7,990 bases of DNA from JAHEEL01 sp964195515 (lineage in GTDB: Bacteria > Actinomycetota > Acidimicrobiia > Spongiisociales > UBA5794): positions 1-7,990 of the forward strand of contig CAXMQO010000131.1 in the NCBI GenBank assembly GCA_964195515.1. The letters are read 5' to 3'. Of this stretch, positions 1 through 7,025 are shown piece after piece. The notes below the pieces were generated by a model that ran no database searches, had not been told where the DNA came from, and was given only the letters and a program-made list of their open reading frames with translations. Numbering within the stretch: the stretch's first letter is position 1; each line of letters opens with the position of its first letter. The position numbers and the translations under genes were made by a program.

Positions 1-1880
1 GCGATGTTGCCGTTGGGAGAGGCGAAGTGACGCTGAGGATCGACTTGTGTCGGAGGAACGAAGGATGCCACTTCGACGAGTTCCGCCGGATCCGAGAGAT
101 CCACGACGCGCAGCCCGCCGGAGAGCCATGCGGCGTAGAGATAGTCACCGGCCGCCACGGCTTCGTGGGCCGTATAGAACCCGTCGAGTGCCAGCCGACC
201 TTCGGCGTCCGGTAGCGCATCCTCGATCGAGTAGACGGAAGCCAGAGACGGATCATCCTGTCGATCCGCGTCAAACACCACGCTGATCCCCCACGACCCC
301 GTCCCTTCCTCGTCATCAAGCGGGTCGAGATCCCGATGGTTGACGACGAGGACTCCGGTATCCGAGTCGAAGGTCGTCGAACTCGACTTCCCTTCCTGAT
401 ACCCGAGTGATGCGGTGCGACCGATTGCCTCTGGCTGGGACGGGTTGGATAGGTCAAGAACGACAACCCCGGCATCCCAGTGAGCAACGAAGGCGCGCTC
501 CCCCTCCGGATCCACGGTGATGCTTCGTGCGTGGAAATCCCTTGGGTCGGCACCGCCGACAACAGCGTCGCGGACCGTCGCCGGGGTGTCGCGCCGGAAG
601 TCCCAGTCGGTCACATCCACAGGATCCGCCGGATCGGTGACATCAACGATGCGGACGTCGCCGAGGGCGTCGGGATGATCGAGGAACGAATTCGGTGCCG
701 CGGCCACGACGAGGACCCGGTCGTCTTCAACCCACACGTCGAAGCCATGGATCCCCAACGTTCCCGTGCCGGTCTCATACACGCCGAGCTGCACTGGCAG
801 GGAAGGATCCGTGACGTCGTAGAGAGCGAAACCTCGGAAGACATCCGCATCTGCGGGATCGCAGGCTTGGTGTGCGACGATGGCAAGATCCCCCGCGAAT
901 CGGTCGGTCTCGACCCTCCCCGCCCACACGGCTTCCGTGCTCGTACCGGGGTAGTCCTCCGAGATCACTCCCAATTCCACCGGCTCCGACGGGTTGGTCA
1001 CGTCGTAACGCCGGACACCGGTCGCGGGGCAGGCTTCACCCCGGCCGAGCGTGCTGAGATAGGCGATGCCGCTGTGTACCCAGATGTCGGCGTTGAAACC
1101 GCCGGTGGGGTCGACGTGGCCGACAATGTCGAGCGCGATCGTGACCGGATCGTCGGTGACGTCCGGCAGCACATGGAGGGTTGTCGGGCTCGTCTTCCCC
1201 GTGAGGATCGGGTACGGGTTGACGGGGGTCCCGTCCGGCATCCGCACCTCGAAGTGCAGATGCGGTGCCGTGGAGCTGGCGTTGCCGCTGGTCCCGACGA
1301 ATCCGATCACATCACCGGCAGCGACGTTGGCTCCGACAGCGACCTCCGGAGGGGTTCCCCAGGTGAGGGGTTCTTCGATGACCGGCGCCTCCGTGCAAAT
1401 CACATCCTCAGCCGCGGCGTCACCAGTCGTCGCACCATCGGCCGCTACGTCCTCAACCGGGACGCCTTCGCATACGGGTTCGGCAACGGGCGGGGGAGGC
1501 GGCACATCGTTGTTGAGGTGGAGGTATCGCGTATGCCAGCCATCAGCGTGCTGGATCTCGACGTAGAGACCCGCTTTTTCTCCCACGTCAACACGGGAGA
1601 TGACGCCGCTCGCCGCAGCAAGTACCGGAGTTGTCTTCGGTGCGGAGATGTCATTGCCCTGGTGGAGGCGGCTGCCATCATCCCTGATAGCTCCGAACGT
1701 GTCCGAGAAGCCGTAACTGCCCTCAAGGGGGAAATCTAGGGAGAACGGGGGTGCGTAGAGCGACGGATCGGCACCCGGCGCACCATCTGTCTCGGCGTGG
1801 GCAGGAACGGTCAGGCCGACCAGCATGAGCGCCGCGACCAGCGGCACGAGGAGAGCGCGTCGAAAGGTCGATGCCCGCAT
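1..1880 (-). CDS. Secreted M23 (LytM-type) peptidase fused to LVIVD-repeat beta-propeller, 3' end outside window
   Basis: The frame is open from an ATG at 1880 to the window edge: 626 codons with no stop. Residues 1-29 form a signal peptide (arginines, a hydrophobic core, then AHA before the likely cleavage site). The M23 domain spans about 45-225. HQGND gives zinc ligands H73 and D77; YLHL gives H121; APHLHFE gives H207 and H209. All expected zinc and catalytic residues are present, so it is probably an active peptidoglycan endopeptidase. About 45 extra acidic, proline-rich residues (125-172, with C137 and C162) interrupt this domain. From about 263 to 607 come LVIVD-type repeats, each ending in a motif such as YDVTNPSEP, VDVTDPADP or VDLSDPAEL, likely forming a beta-propeller. 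C284 and C340 could form a disulfide. It starts 52 bases after ccmG with no visible Shine-Dalgarno. A GTG at 1925 is a possible upstream start but would bury the signal peptide. Domain calls are confident; the substrate and any link to cytochrome maturation are unknown. Confidence 0.88.
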   Translation of the reverse strand, partial: MRASTFRRALLVPLVAALMLVGLTVPAHAETDGAPGADPSLYAPPFSLDFPLEGSYGFSDTFGAIRDDGSRLHQGNDISAPKTTPVLAAASGVISRVDVGEKAGLYVEIQHADGWHTRYLHLNNDVPPPPPVAEPVCEGVPVEDVAADGATTGDAAAEDVICTEAPVIEEPLTWGTPPEVAVGANVAAGDVIGFVGTSGNASSTAPHLHFEVRMPDGTPVNPYPILTGKTSPTTLHVLPDVTDDPVTIALDIVGHVDPTGGFNADIWVHSGIAYLSTLGRGEACPATGVRRYDVTNPSEPVELGVISEDYPGTSTEAVWAGRVETDRFAGDLAIVAHQACDPADADVFRGFALYDVTDPSLPVQLGVYETGTGTLGIHGFDVWVEDDRVLVVAAAPNSFLDHPDALGDVRIVDVTDPADPVDVTDWDFRRDTPATVRDAVVGGADPRDFHARSITVDPEGERAFVAHWDAGVVVLDLSNPSQPEAIGRTASLGYQEGKSSSTTFDSDTGVLVVNHRDLDPLDDEEGTGSWGISVVFDADRQDDPSLASVYSIEDALPDAEGRLALDGFYTAHEAVAAGDYLYAAWLSGGLRVVDLSDPAELVEVASFVPPTQVDPQRHFASPNGNI

Positions 1881-1886
1881 GGAACC

Positions 1887-1892
1887 ATCGTA
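1887..1892 (-). promoter_or_regulatory. Candidate -10 element for a leaderless transcript
   Basis: In the 52-base gap after ccmG, the minus strand reads TACGAT, which fits the TAnnnT pattern of -10 elements, six bases before the ATG at 1880. That spacing would start transcription at or next to the ATG, giving a leaderless mRNA, which fits the missing Shine-Dalgarno. No good -35 sits at 17 bases; a TTGAAG lies 23 bases upstream, too far. Such a short motif can occur by chance, and read-through from the ccm operon is equally possible. Confidence 0.25.
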
Positions 1893-1932
1893 CCGACTCG
1901 GAACAGAGGAAGGGTCTTCAATCACCGCTCGC

Positions 1933-2517
1933 CTACCCTTGTTGCTCGGTCTCGCCGGTCTTCACCGATTGGATATCTTGACCGATCAACATACGCTCGA
2001 TGGTCTGCGTCAGGAGTTCGTAGGTAACCGGACCAATCACCTTGCCGACGACGATCCCGTCGCGGTCGACGAAGAAGGTCTCCGGGAGACCGGCAACGCC
2101 GTAGGAAAACGCAGCACGCGAGCCCTCATCGATGGCATACACGGTCTCTGGACTCTGACCGTACCGGTCGAGGTAGCCGATCGCCTGGGTCTTCTCGTCC
2201 TGTGTGTTGACGGCGAAGAAGGTCACGTCGAAGTCCGAGTATTCGGATGCACCGGCATTGAGCGCAGCGTGCTCCTGGCGACACCCGGTGCACCATGACG
2301 CCCAGAAGTTGACCACGACCACATCGCCGAGATAGTCCGAGAGCCGGGCCTCCCCGTCTCCTTCAAGCTCACCCAGATCGATTTCCGGCGCCGGCTTGCC
2401 GACCAGTGCCGAACTGACAATGGTCGGATCCTCACCGAGACTCGATCCCAACGCGATGCCGACTACGACGACGAGGAGACCTGCAACGATCACCAGCCAG
2501 ACGATCTTGTTGCTCAC
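1933..2517 (-). CDS. ccmG: CcmG/DsbE-type thioredoxin-fold thiol-disulfide oxidoreductase
   Basis: This 194-residue membrane-anchored thioredoxin has one N-terminal membrane segment (about 5-24) and an extracytoplasmic domain. It shows the WCTGC redox site (C76, C79) within FWASWCTGC, and GLPETFFVD with the cis-proline P145; the GxPET motif is typical of CcmG/DsbE and close to TlpA/ResA. In System I, CcmG reduces the apocytochrome heme-site cysteines, directly or through CcmH, before heme attachment. The start is GTG at 2517, sharing GTGA with the ccmI stop, and a GAGG lies seven bases upstream. Length matches the family. The tail after about 178 is polar and glutamine/glutamate-rich. Its place after ccmI, rather than directly after ccmF, differs from E. 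coli. A general TlpA-like protein is the alternative, but the operon context favours CcmG. Confidence 0.93.
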   Translation of the reverse strand: MSNKIVWLVIVAGLLVVVVGIALGSSLGEDPTIVSSALVGKPAPEIDLGELEGDGEARLSDYLGDVVVVNFWASWCTGCRQEHAALNAGASEYSDFDVTFFAVNTQDEKTQAIGYLDRYGQSPETVYAIDEGSRAAFSYGVAGLPETFFVDRDGIVVGKVIGPVTYELLTQTIERMLIGQDIQSVKTGETEQQG

Positions 2518-3311
2518 GATCTCGCCTCTTCGAGCATCGTCGTTGCCTCAGCCCGCACGTCAGTGGGGATCGACTCATAGGCCAATAACAGCTCGAGGGG
2601 CTCCACCACACCGGCCATGTCGCCGAGCTCGAATCGGATGTTGGCGAGGAACCAGTACGCCTGCGGATAGTCGGGTTCGATAACGAGTGCCCGCACCACA
2701 AACGGCTCCGCCAACTCGGCTTCGCCCGAGACGAACGTCAGCCATCCAACACGAGCAAGAGCGGCTGCGTTCTCGGGCTCTAGTTCGAGCACGATCATGT
2801 AGTGGTCGACCGCTTTCGAGATATTGCCTTCCTCCGCGTAGCGCTCGGCGAGTGCGATCCGCATGCCGACGATCTCAGGGTTCTGTGCAACGACCGCCTC
2901 CATCTCACTTGCCGTGACGGAAGACAGATCCGTCCCGCCTTGCCCTCCCGCTACCTGCCCTTCCAGGACCTCGGTTGCAATCCCGTCGGTCACTTCGCCT
3001 GCCGGTGTCCGCTCCTGAATCGACATCACGGCCACCACGGCCACAACCACCGCGGCGATTCCGACGACTGCTGTTCCGATGATCGCTCGACTCTTCGACC
3101 GACCTTCCCGAGTGGCGGCTTCGCCTGCGTCGGATTCCTCCTTCGCGCTACCGACGACTTGCTCCTGGAGCGCGGCTCGTTCCGACCGGCACGCGGCGCG
3201 CAAGCGCTCGGCTGTTGCCTCGTCGAACTCGCCCGCCTCTAGCTGCTCGTCGATCTCTGAAAGATCACGATCCACCTGTGCGATCTGATCGGCAATACGT
3301 GCAGCGTTCAC
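2514..3311 (-). CDS. ccmI: CcmI-like TPR protein lacking the first membrane segment
   Basis: The protein has 265 residues. Residues 1-55 are charged and predicted helical or coiled coil, with a LEAGEFDEATAERLRA stretch like the cytoplasmic loop of CcmI. One membrane segment follows at about 76-97. The rest is extracytoplasmic, with a glycine-rich linker (about 103-130) and three TPR-like helical pairs at about 144-179, 180-214 and 215-249. CcmI TPRs bind the apocytochrome C-terminus and hand it to CcmH and CcmF. Canonical CcmI has an earlier membrane segment; here an in-frame TGA lies one codon before the start, so none can be encoded upstream. The GTG start at 3311 has an AGGAG seven bases upstream and overlaps the ccmH stop as GTGA. 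The family call rests mainly on architecture and position, since TPR sequences diverge quickly. Confidence 0.8.
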   Translation of the reverse strand: MNAARIADQIAQVDRDLSEIDEQLEAGEFDEATAERLRAACRSERAALQEQVVGSAKEESDAGEAATREGRSKSRAIIGTAVVGIAAVVVAVVAVMSIQERTPAGEVTDGIATEVLEGQVAGGQGGTDLSSVTASEMEAVVAQNPEIVGMRIALAERYAEEGNISKAVDHYMIVLELEPENAAALARVGWLTFVSGEAELAEPFVVRALVIEPDYPQAYWFLANIRFELGDMAGVVEPLELLLAYESIPTDVRAEATTMLEEARS

Positions 3312-3727
3312 TTCTCAACTCCTGCCTGGTCACGGTCTTTGCGACGAAGCCCAACGATGGCAATTACACCGACGGCGAGGGCGCCGAGGGGTACGGCCCA
3401 CAGCACGATCCCCCACCCGGAGGCCGGTGGATCAAGCAGCACCTGCTCGCCGTAGTTGACGACGAACATGGCGATGATCTCGTCATCAGTACTTCCGGCC
3501 TCGATCTCATCGGCGATGCGTATCCGCAGATCCTTCGCGAGGTCGGTCTGCGACCCCGCGAGTGATTCCCCCGCGCAGATCGGGCATTTGAGCCTGACCG
3601 CGAGGTTGTAGGCGCGCGCCTCCGGGTCCGTTGCCGAGTCGGCACCCGGCCAGAGCCCCACGAGTAGCACCCCAAGAGCGATCACCGGCACGATCAACCA
3701 CACGAGGCCTCGTCGACGATCAGACAT
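3308..3727 (-). CDS. ccmH: CcmH (CcmL/CycL type) thiol oxidoreductase subunit of the heme lyase complex
   Basis: This 139-residue protein has a membrane anchor or signal at about 8-26, an extracytoplasmic helical domain, and a C-terminal membrane segment at about 104-126 followed by a basic cytoplasmic tail. The family signature is LKCPICAGESLAGS, giving redox cysteines C48 and C51 (LRCxxCxxxS in relatives), and YGEQVLLDPP at 92-101 matches the conserved YGxxVLxxPP segment. It reduces or holds the apocytochrome cysteines with CcmG for ligation by CcmF. I chose the ATG at 3727, which overlaps the end of ccmF by eight bases and leaves the usual short N-terminus before the membrane segment. In-frame GTGs lie two and four codons upstream, and a longer frame reaching 3838 is only run-up through ccmF. 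It is the short CcmL form, not the fused E. coli CcmH. Confidence 0.93.
   Translation of the reverse strand: MSDRRRGLVWLIVPVIALGVLLVGLWPGADSATDPEARAYNLAVRLKCPICAGESLAGSQTDLAKDLRIRIADEIEAGSTDDEIIAMFVVNYGEQVLLDPPASGWGIVLWAVPLGALAVGVIAIVGLRRKDRDQAGVEK
3319..3323 (-). promoter_or_regulatory. Shine-Dalgarno site of ccmI
   Basis: AGGAG lies seven bases before the GTG at 3311, within the end of ccmH. Together with the in-frame TGA one codon upstream of the GTG, it fixes the start of ccmI and rules out a longer N-terminus. Confidence 0.65.
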
Positions 3728-5759
3728 CTGCACGCTCACGTTGTTCACCCTGCTCTGACTTCGCAGACTGATCGCGCCGTTTCCGACCGAGAGCAAGGGT
3801 CCCGCCGGCGACGATCGTGAGCCCGCCGACCCAAACAAGCCACTGCAGCGGGAAGATCAACACCTTCAGACGAATACCGCTGTCGTTCAGGGATGCGATC
3901 GACAGGTAGACATCGTCGATCCAAGTCGTCCAAACCTGGGGGGTGGTGATTACCTGTCCGAACCTCGGGTACTCGTGGAGCCTCGGTTCCAGCACGGCTC
4001 TCGTGGTCGAGCAGGTCGAATCGAGGATCGCAATACGAGCGCCCTGAACATTGCGCACCGGCTCAACCCTTGAGAACGGTTCGATGTACTTGACGCAGTA
4101 GCCGTCGACGACGGCAGTCTCACCGACGGCGAGCGGCACCTCGGTCCTGATCGCCAGCGCCGACGTAGTTCCGATCGCAACCGCAATGAGCGCGACTCCG
4201 ATGTGGGCGACCTGTCCGCCCCAGAATCCCCTGTCGTTGCGAACCGTGGAGCCGAGGGCAGTTGGCCACGACTTGCCCCCTCCATGAGCCCGCGACGTCT
4301 GGTGGAAGTAGAACGCCACGATATTGGCGATGGCGAAACCTGCGAGACCGATGATCACGATGACGGAGACCGAACCGACCCCGGCGAGTACGGCGATGGC
4401 GGCAGCCGCGAGACCGACATTGAGGCCAACCCGCGTTCGCTGCCACAGCACTTTCCCGCTCGCAAGCCGCCACGGCGCCGTCGCTCCGGTCCCGATCGCG
4501 AGCAGAACCAGGAAGGCGAGCGGAACGGCCACACGGTCGAAGAACGGCCGACCGACGGCCACTTCCCTCCCCGTGAATGCCTCAACGAGGAGCGGATACA
4601 GGGTGCCGAACAGCACCGTGAATCCGAACAGTGTCATCAGCAAATTGTTGAGCAGGATGAATCCCTCGCGTGAGACGAGCGAGTCGAGTCGCGGGGACGA
4701 GGCGACGGTGCTCGCCCTTACGGCGAATAATCCAAACGATCCGAAGACGATGAGTCCGAGGAAGATGAGCAGCACCGGTCCAACGACGGACAGGCTGAAG
4801 GCGTGAACGGAGGCGATGACGCCGGAGCGTGTGAGGAACGTTCCGAAGATCGTCAAGGAAAATGTGACGATCACCAGCACGAAGTTCCACGCCTGGAGCA
4901 TCGAACGGCGGCGCTGAACTATCGCAGAGTGGATGAATGCAGTTGCAGCGATCCATGGCAGCAGTGCCGCGTTCTCCACCGGATCCCATGCCCAGTAGCC
5001 GCCCCAACCGAGGACCTCATAGCTCCACCAGCCGCCGAGGAGGATGCCTGCCGTGAGGAAGATCCAAGCCACGAGGGTCCAACGATGTGTGCGGTCGAGC
5101 CAGACCCAACCGGTATCCGACCGGATCAGGGCAGCGATAGCGAAGGCAAATGGGACAGTGAACCCAACGTATCCGACGTAGAGCAGGGGCGGATGGACCG
5201 CCATCAGGATGTGATTCGCGAGGAGCGGATTCGGCCCGATCCCGTCGAGCGGCGCCGCCGCCTCGCTCAGCGGGAGCCAGGACGATGCCGCGCAGAACCC
5301 GTTTACGACCTCGGTGCACACCTCGAAGGGGTTCGCGGCAGTTGCCATGAGGCCGAACCAGAACACAGCAACGGCGCCGATGACACCGAGAGCGAGAATC
5401 CCCAACCCATCGCCTACCCGCAGCTTCCGCCATACGAGCCAAGTGAATACGGAAAGCATGAGCCCCCAGAGCACAACACTGCCGGCGAGAGCCGCCCAGC
5501 CCGCGGCCAGCAGGAACACGAACGGTGTGGCAAGTGCCGTGTTTTTTGCGACGTAGGCGATCGAGAAATCGTGCGTCAGAATCCCGATCTCGAGCAATGA
5601 GAATGCTGCGATGCCACCGACGGCGAGACCGATAGCAGGGATCTTGACTCGTGCCGGGTTCGGGTTTGGCGACCTCGAGACGCGCACACCCTGGATGGTG
5701 AGCGCTATCGCCGAGACGAGAGCGACAATGATCGAGAGATATCCCGCTGCAGCGATCAC
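3720..5759 (-). CDS. ccmF: CcmF cytochrome c heme lyase core subunit
   Basis: This 679-residue polytopic membrane protein is slightly longer than E. coli CcmF (about 650). The tryptophan-rich WWD heme-handling motif spans about 243-263 (WWSYEVLGWGGYWAWDPVEN). The four histidines expected of CcmF are present: H189 (HPPLLY) and H319 (SVHAF) flank the WWD domain on the outer face as ligands for incoming heme, while H277 (FIHSAI) and H519 (AHIGVAL) fit the membrane histidines for the stable heme b. A large extracytoplasmic domain (about 536-633) precedes the last membrane segment at about 635-655. CcmF takes heme from holo-CcmE and attaches it to the apocytochrome CXXCH. Two extracytoplasmic cysteine pairs, C148/C156 and C555/C583, are notable. 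The GTG start at 5759 overlaps the ccmE stop as GTGA, with a weak Shine-Dalgarno. Confidence 0.97.
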   Translation of the reverse strand: MIAAAGYLSIIVALVSAIALTIQGVRVSRSPNPNPARVKIPAIGLAVGGIAAFSLLEIGILTHDFSIAYVAKNTALATPFVFLLAAGWAALAGSVVLWGLMLSVFTWLVWRKLRVGDGLGILALGVIGAVAVFWFGLMATAANPFEVCTEVVNGFCAASSWLPLSEAAAPLDGIGPNPLLANHILMAVHPPLLYVGYVGFTVPFAFAIAALIRSDTGWVWLDRTHRWTLVAWIFLTAGILLGGWWSYEVLGWGGYWAWDPVENAALLPWIAATAFIHSAIVQRRRSMLQAWNFVLVIVTFSLTIFGTFLTRSGVIASVHAFSLSVVGPVLLIFLGLIVFGSFGLFAVRASTVASSPRLDSLVSREGFILLNNLLMTLFGFTVLFGTLYPLLVEAFTGREVAVGRPFFDRVAVPLAFLVLLAIGTGATAPWRLASGKVLWQRTRVGLNVGLAAAAIAVLAGVGSVSVIVIIGLAGFAIANIVAFYFHQTSRAHGGGKSWPTALGSTVRNDRGFWGGQVAHIGVALIAVAIGTTSALAIRTEVPLAVGETAVVDGYCVKYIEPFSRVEPVRNVQGARIAILDSTCSTTRAVLEPRLHEYPRFGQVITTPQVWTTWIDDVYLSIASLNDSGIRLKVLIFPLQWLVWVGGLTIVAGGTLALGRKRRDQSAKSEQGEQRERADV

Positions 5760-6175
5760 GCCTGACCCGATCCGTCTCCAGTTGGATGCTCAGGGTCGTA
5801 CTCACCCTCGTCCGACGTGTAGCTCTCGTCGTGCTTCACGAGCATCGTGTCAGAGTGGAACTGGCTCCCATCCCACGTCCCTTCAACCACGACGCCGATA
5901 CCTTCCTGGAAGAGCTGCTGAGGCGCGCCGACGTAGAGAACGGTCACGGCCTCTCGGCCATCGGTCACGTCGAACGTGACTCCTCCGGTCGTGTCGGTGA
6001 CGGTGCCTGGGACAACCTGACCCCCGAGTCTGAGCCGTGCATCACCGGGGTCCTGCTCCGAGAGTTCGGTCGGGGTGTTGAAATAGACGAGACTCGAATT
6101 CAGGCTGACCACAAGTGTGGCGATCACAACGACGACGATCGCCGCGGGCAGGACGAACTTCCAGTAGCGCTTCAC
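5756..6175 (-). CDS. ccmE: CcmE heme chaperone
   Basis: The protein has 139 residues, with one N-terminal membrane anchor (about 7-25) and an OB-fold-like beta domain outside the membrane (about 45-112). The motif VKHDESY carries H115, the histidine that binds heme covalently, and Y119, the axial ligand; E. coli has HDENY. This is therefore the classic histidine form rather than the CxxxY variant known in some archaea and bacteria. The C-terminal tail is short, acidic and flexible, as usual. CcmE receives heme from CcmC and carries it to CcmF. The GTG start at 6175 has a GGAG seven bases upstream and shares GTGA with the ccmD stop. An open frame reaching 6337 adds only arginine-rich shadow sequence through ccmD and would bury the membrane anchor, so I rejected it. 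Confidence 0.95.
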   Translation of the reverse strand: MKRYWKFVLPAAIVVVVIATLVVSLNSSLVYFNTPTELSEQDPGDARLRLGGQVVPGTVTDTTGGVTFDVTDGREAVTVLYVGAPQQLFQEGIGVVVEGTWDGSQFHSDTMLVKHDESYTSDEGEYDPEHPTGDGSGQA

Positions 6176-6294
6176 TCGTAGTCTCCGATGCTCCGACGAT
6201 TGTTTCGAATCCTTACCACGATCGACGCCGCGTACAACCCGAGACTTCCGTATGCGACGCCGTATGCGAAGGCGACCCAGCCCCAGTCGCTCAC
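6172..6294 (-). CDS. ccmD: CcmD small membrane subunit
   Basis: This 40-residue protein has one membrane helix (about 5-27, starting WGWVAFAYGVAYG) followed by a basic, polar cytoplasmic tail containing RIRNNRR. That pattern, and the slot between ccmC and ccmE, fit CcmD, which helps release holo-CcmE from the CcmABC complex. Sequence conservation in this family is minimal, so identity rests on size, topology and position. The GTG start at 6294 shares GTGA with the ccmC stop, and its TGA shares GTGA with the ccmE start. No strong Shine-Dalgarno is visible, which suggests translation by coupling. The frame remains open up to 6717, but that part is out-of-frame ccmC. Confidence 0.88.
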   Translation of the reverse strand: MSDWGWVAFAYGVAYGSLGLYAASIVVRIRNNRRSIGDYE

Positions 6295-7025
6295 AACGCA
6301 CCGCCGAGCTGGGGGACGGTGACTGCCTCGCCGGCAACCGGCCGTTCGATCGAGCGCTCCACGGCGAGGCGGCGCTCTTCGAGGTGGATGAGTTCGATGC
6401 GTTTCACCATTAGCGCCGCGTAGACAATGGTAAAGGCCACGACACCGACGATGAGGGCAGTGAGCATCAACGGATCCTGGATCGCCGGGCCGTCCGGACG
6501 AATGAGTGAAGGAGGCTGGTGCAGCGTGCGCCACCAGACGACCGAGAAGTGAACGATCGGGATCTGGATCGCTCCGAGGACGCCGAGCACTGCCGCCCTC
6601 GATGCTCTCGCGATGGGATCGTCGGTGGTCCTCCGCAGAGCCAGATAGCCGAGGTAGACGAAGAACATGATGAAGGTGAGCGTCAACCGGGCATCCCACG
6701 TCCACCACACTCCCCACGTGGGCTTCGCCCAGATCATTCCGAGGGCGAGTGCAAGGCCGGTGAAATACACGCCGATCTCAGCGCTGGCAGCCGCAACGCG
6801 ATCCCACCGGAGGTTCTTGGTGAGCAGGTACGCAAGGCTGCCGACGAACGTGACGAAGAACGCCGTGTAGGCGAGCCATGCCGCGGGGACATGGACATAC
6901 ATGATACGAACGAGATCGCCCTGTACAGAGTCGGCAGGACTGACCATCGAGAGCGTGAACGCGACGGCGAGGGACAACCCCATCACCACCCACGGCCACC
7001 GTCGACTCCGCGCTCGCACCTTCAT
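6291..7025 (-). CDS. ccmC: CcmC heme delivery protein
   Basis: The protein has 244 residues and six expected membrane helices. The WWD motif is at about 104-115 (WGVWWTWDARLT), and the outer heme-ligand histidines are in MYVHVPAA (about 45) and TLHQPPS (about 169), as in E. coli CcmC. It passes heme to H115 of CcmE with CcmA, CcmB and CcmD. The C-terminus extends past the last helix as a charged cytoplasmic tail of about 37 residues. Two ATGs sit side by side at 7028 and 7025. An AGGAG at 7031-7035 is two bases from the first and five from the second, so I chose 7025; starting at 7028 adds one methionine. The junction with ccmB overlaps either way (TGATG or ATGA). A much longer open frame to 7613 is run-up through ccmB in the wrong frame. 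Confidence 0.96.
   Translation of the reverse strand: MKVRARSRRWPWVVMGLSLAVAFTLSMVSPADSVQGDLVRIMYVHVPAAWLAYTAFFVTFVGSLAYLLTKNLRWDRVAAASAEIGVYFTGLALALGMIWAKPTWGVWWTWDARLTLTFIMFFVYLGYLALRRTTDDPIARASRAAVLGVLGAIQIPIVHFSVVWWRTLHQPPSLIRPDGPAIQDPLMLTALIVGVVAFTIVYAALMVKRIELIHLEERRLAVERSIERPVAGEAVTVPQLGGAL

Noticed and set aside
886..930. Apparent frameshift in the M23-LVIVD gene
   Set aside because: A first reading seemed to leave the frame near 900, but careful reverse complementing gives a continuous frame (VETDRFAGDLAIVAHQACD) and the LVIVD repeats continue unbroken.
480..1739. 419-codon open frame on the plus strand opposite the M23-LVIVD gene
   Set aside because: It is in exact mirror register with the minus-strand codons. 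In that register plus-strand stops need TTA, CTA or TCA codons, which are rare in this GC-rich gene. The product is arginine-rich with no recognisable domain, while the minus strand shows clear motifs.
1881..1932. Transcription terminator between ccmG and the M23 gene
   Set aside because: No inverted repeat with a T-run is visible on the minus strand in this gap.
4803..5600. 265-codon open frame on the plus strand inside ccmF
   Set aside because: It has the same mirror register and a low-complexity charged product; ccmF is unambiguous here. The plus-strand frames at 1825-2298, 2802-3242 and 6519-7142 have the same explanation.
5017..5805. 262-codon minus-strand frame overlapping ccmF
   Set aside because: It is another frame of ccmF, giving arginine- and histidine-rich sequence without membrane segments; it is a GC-rich shadow.
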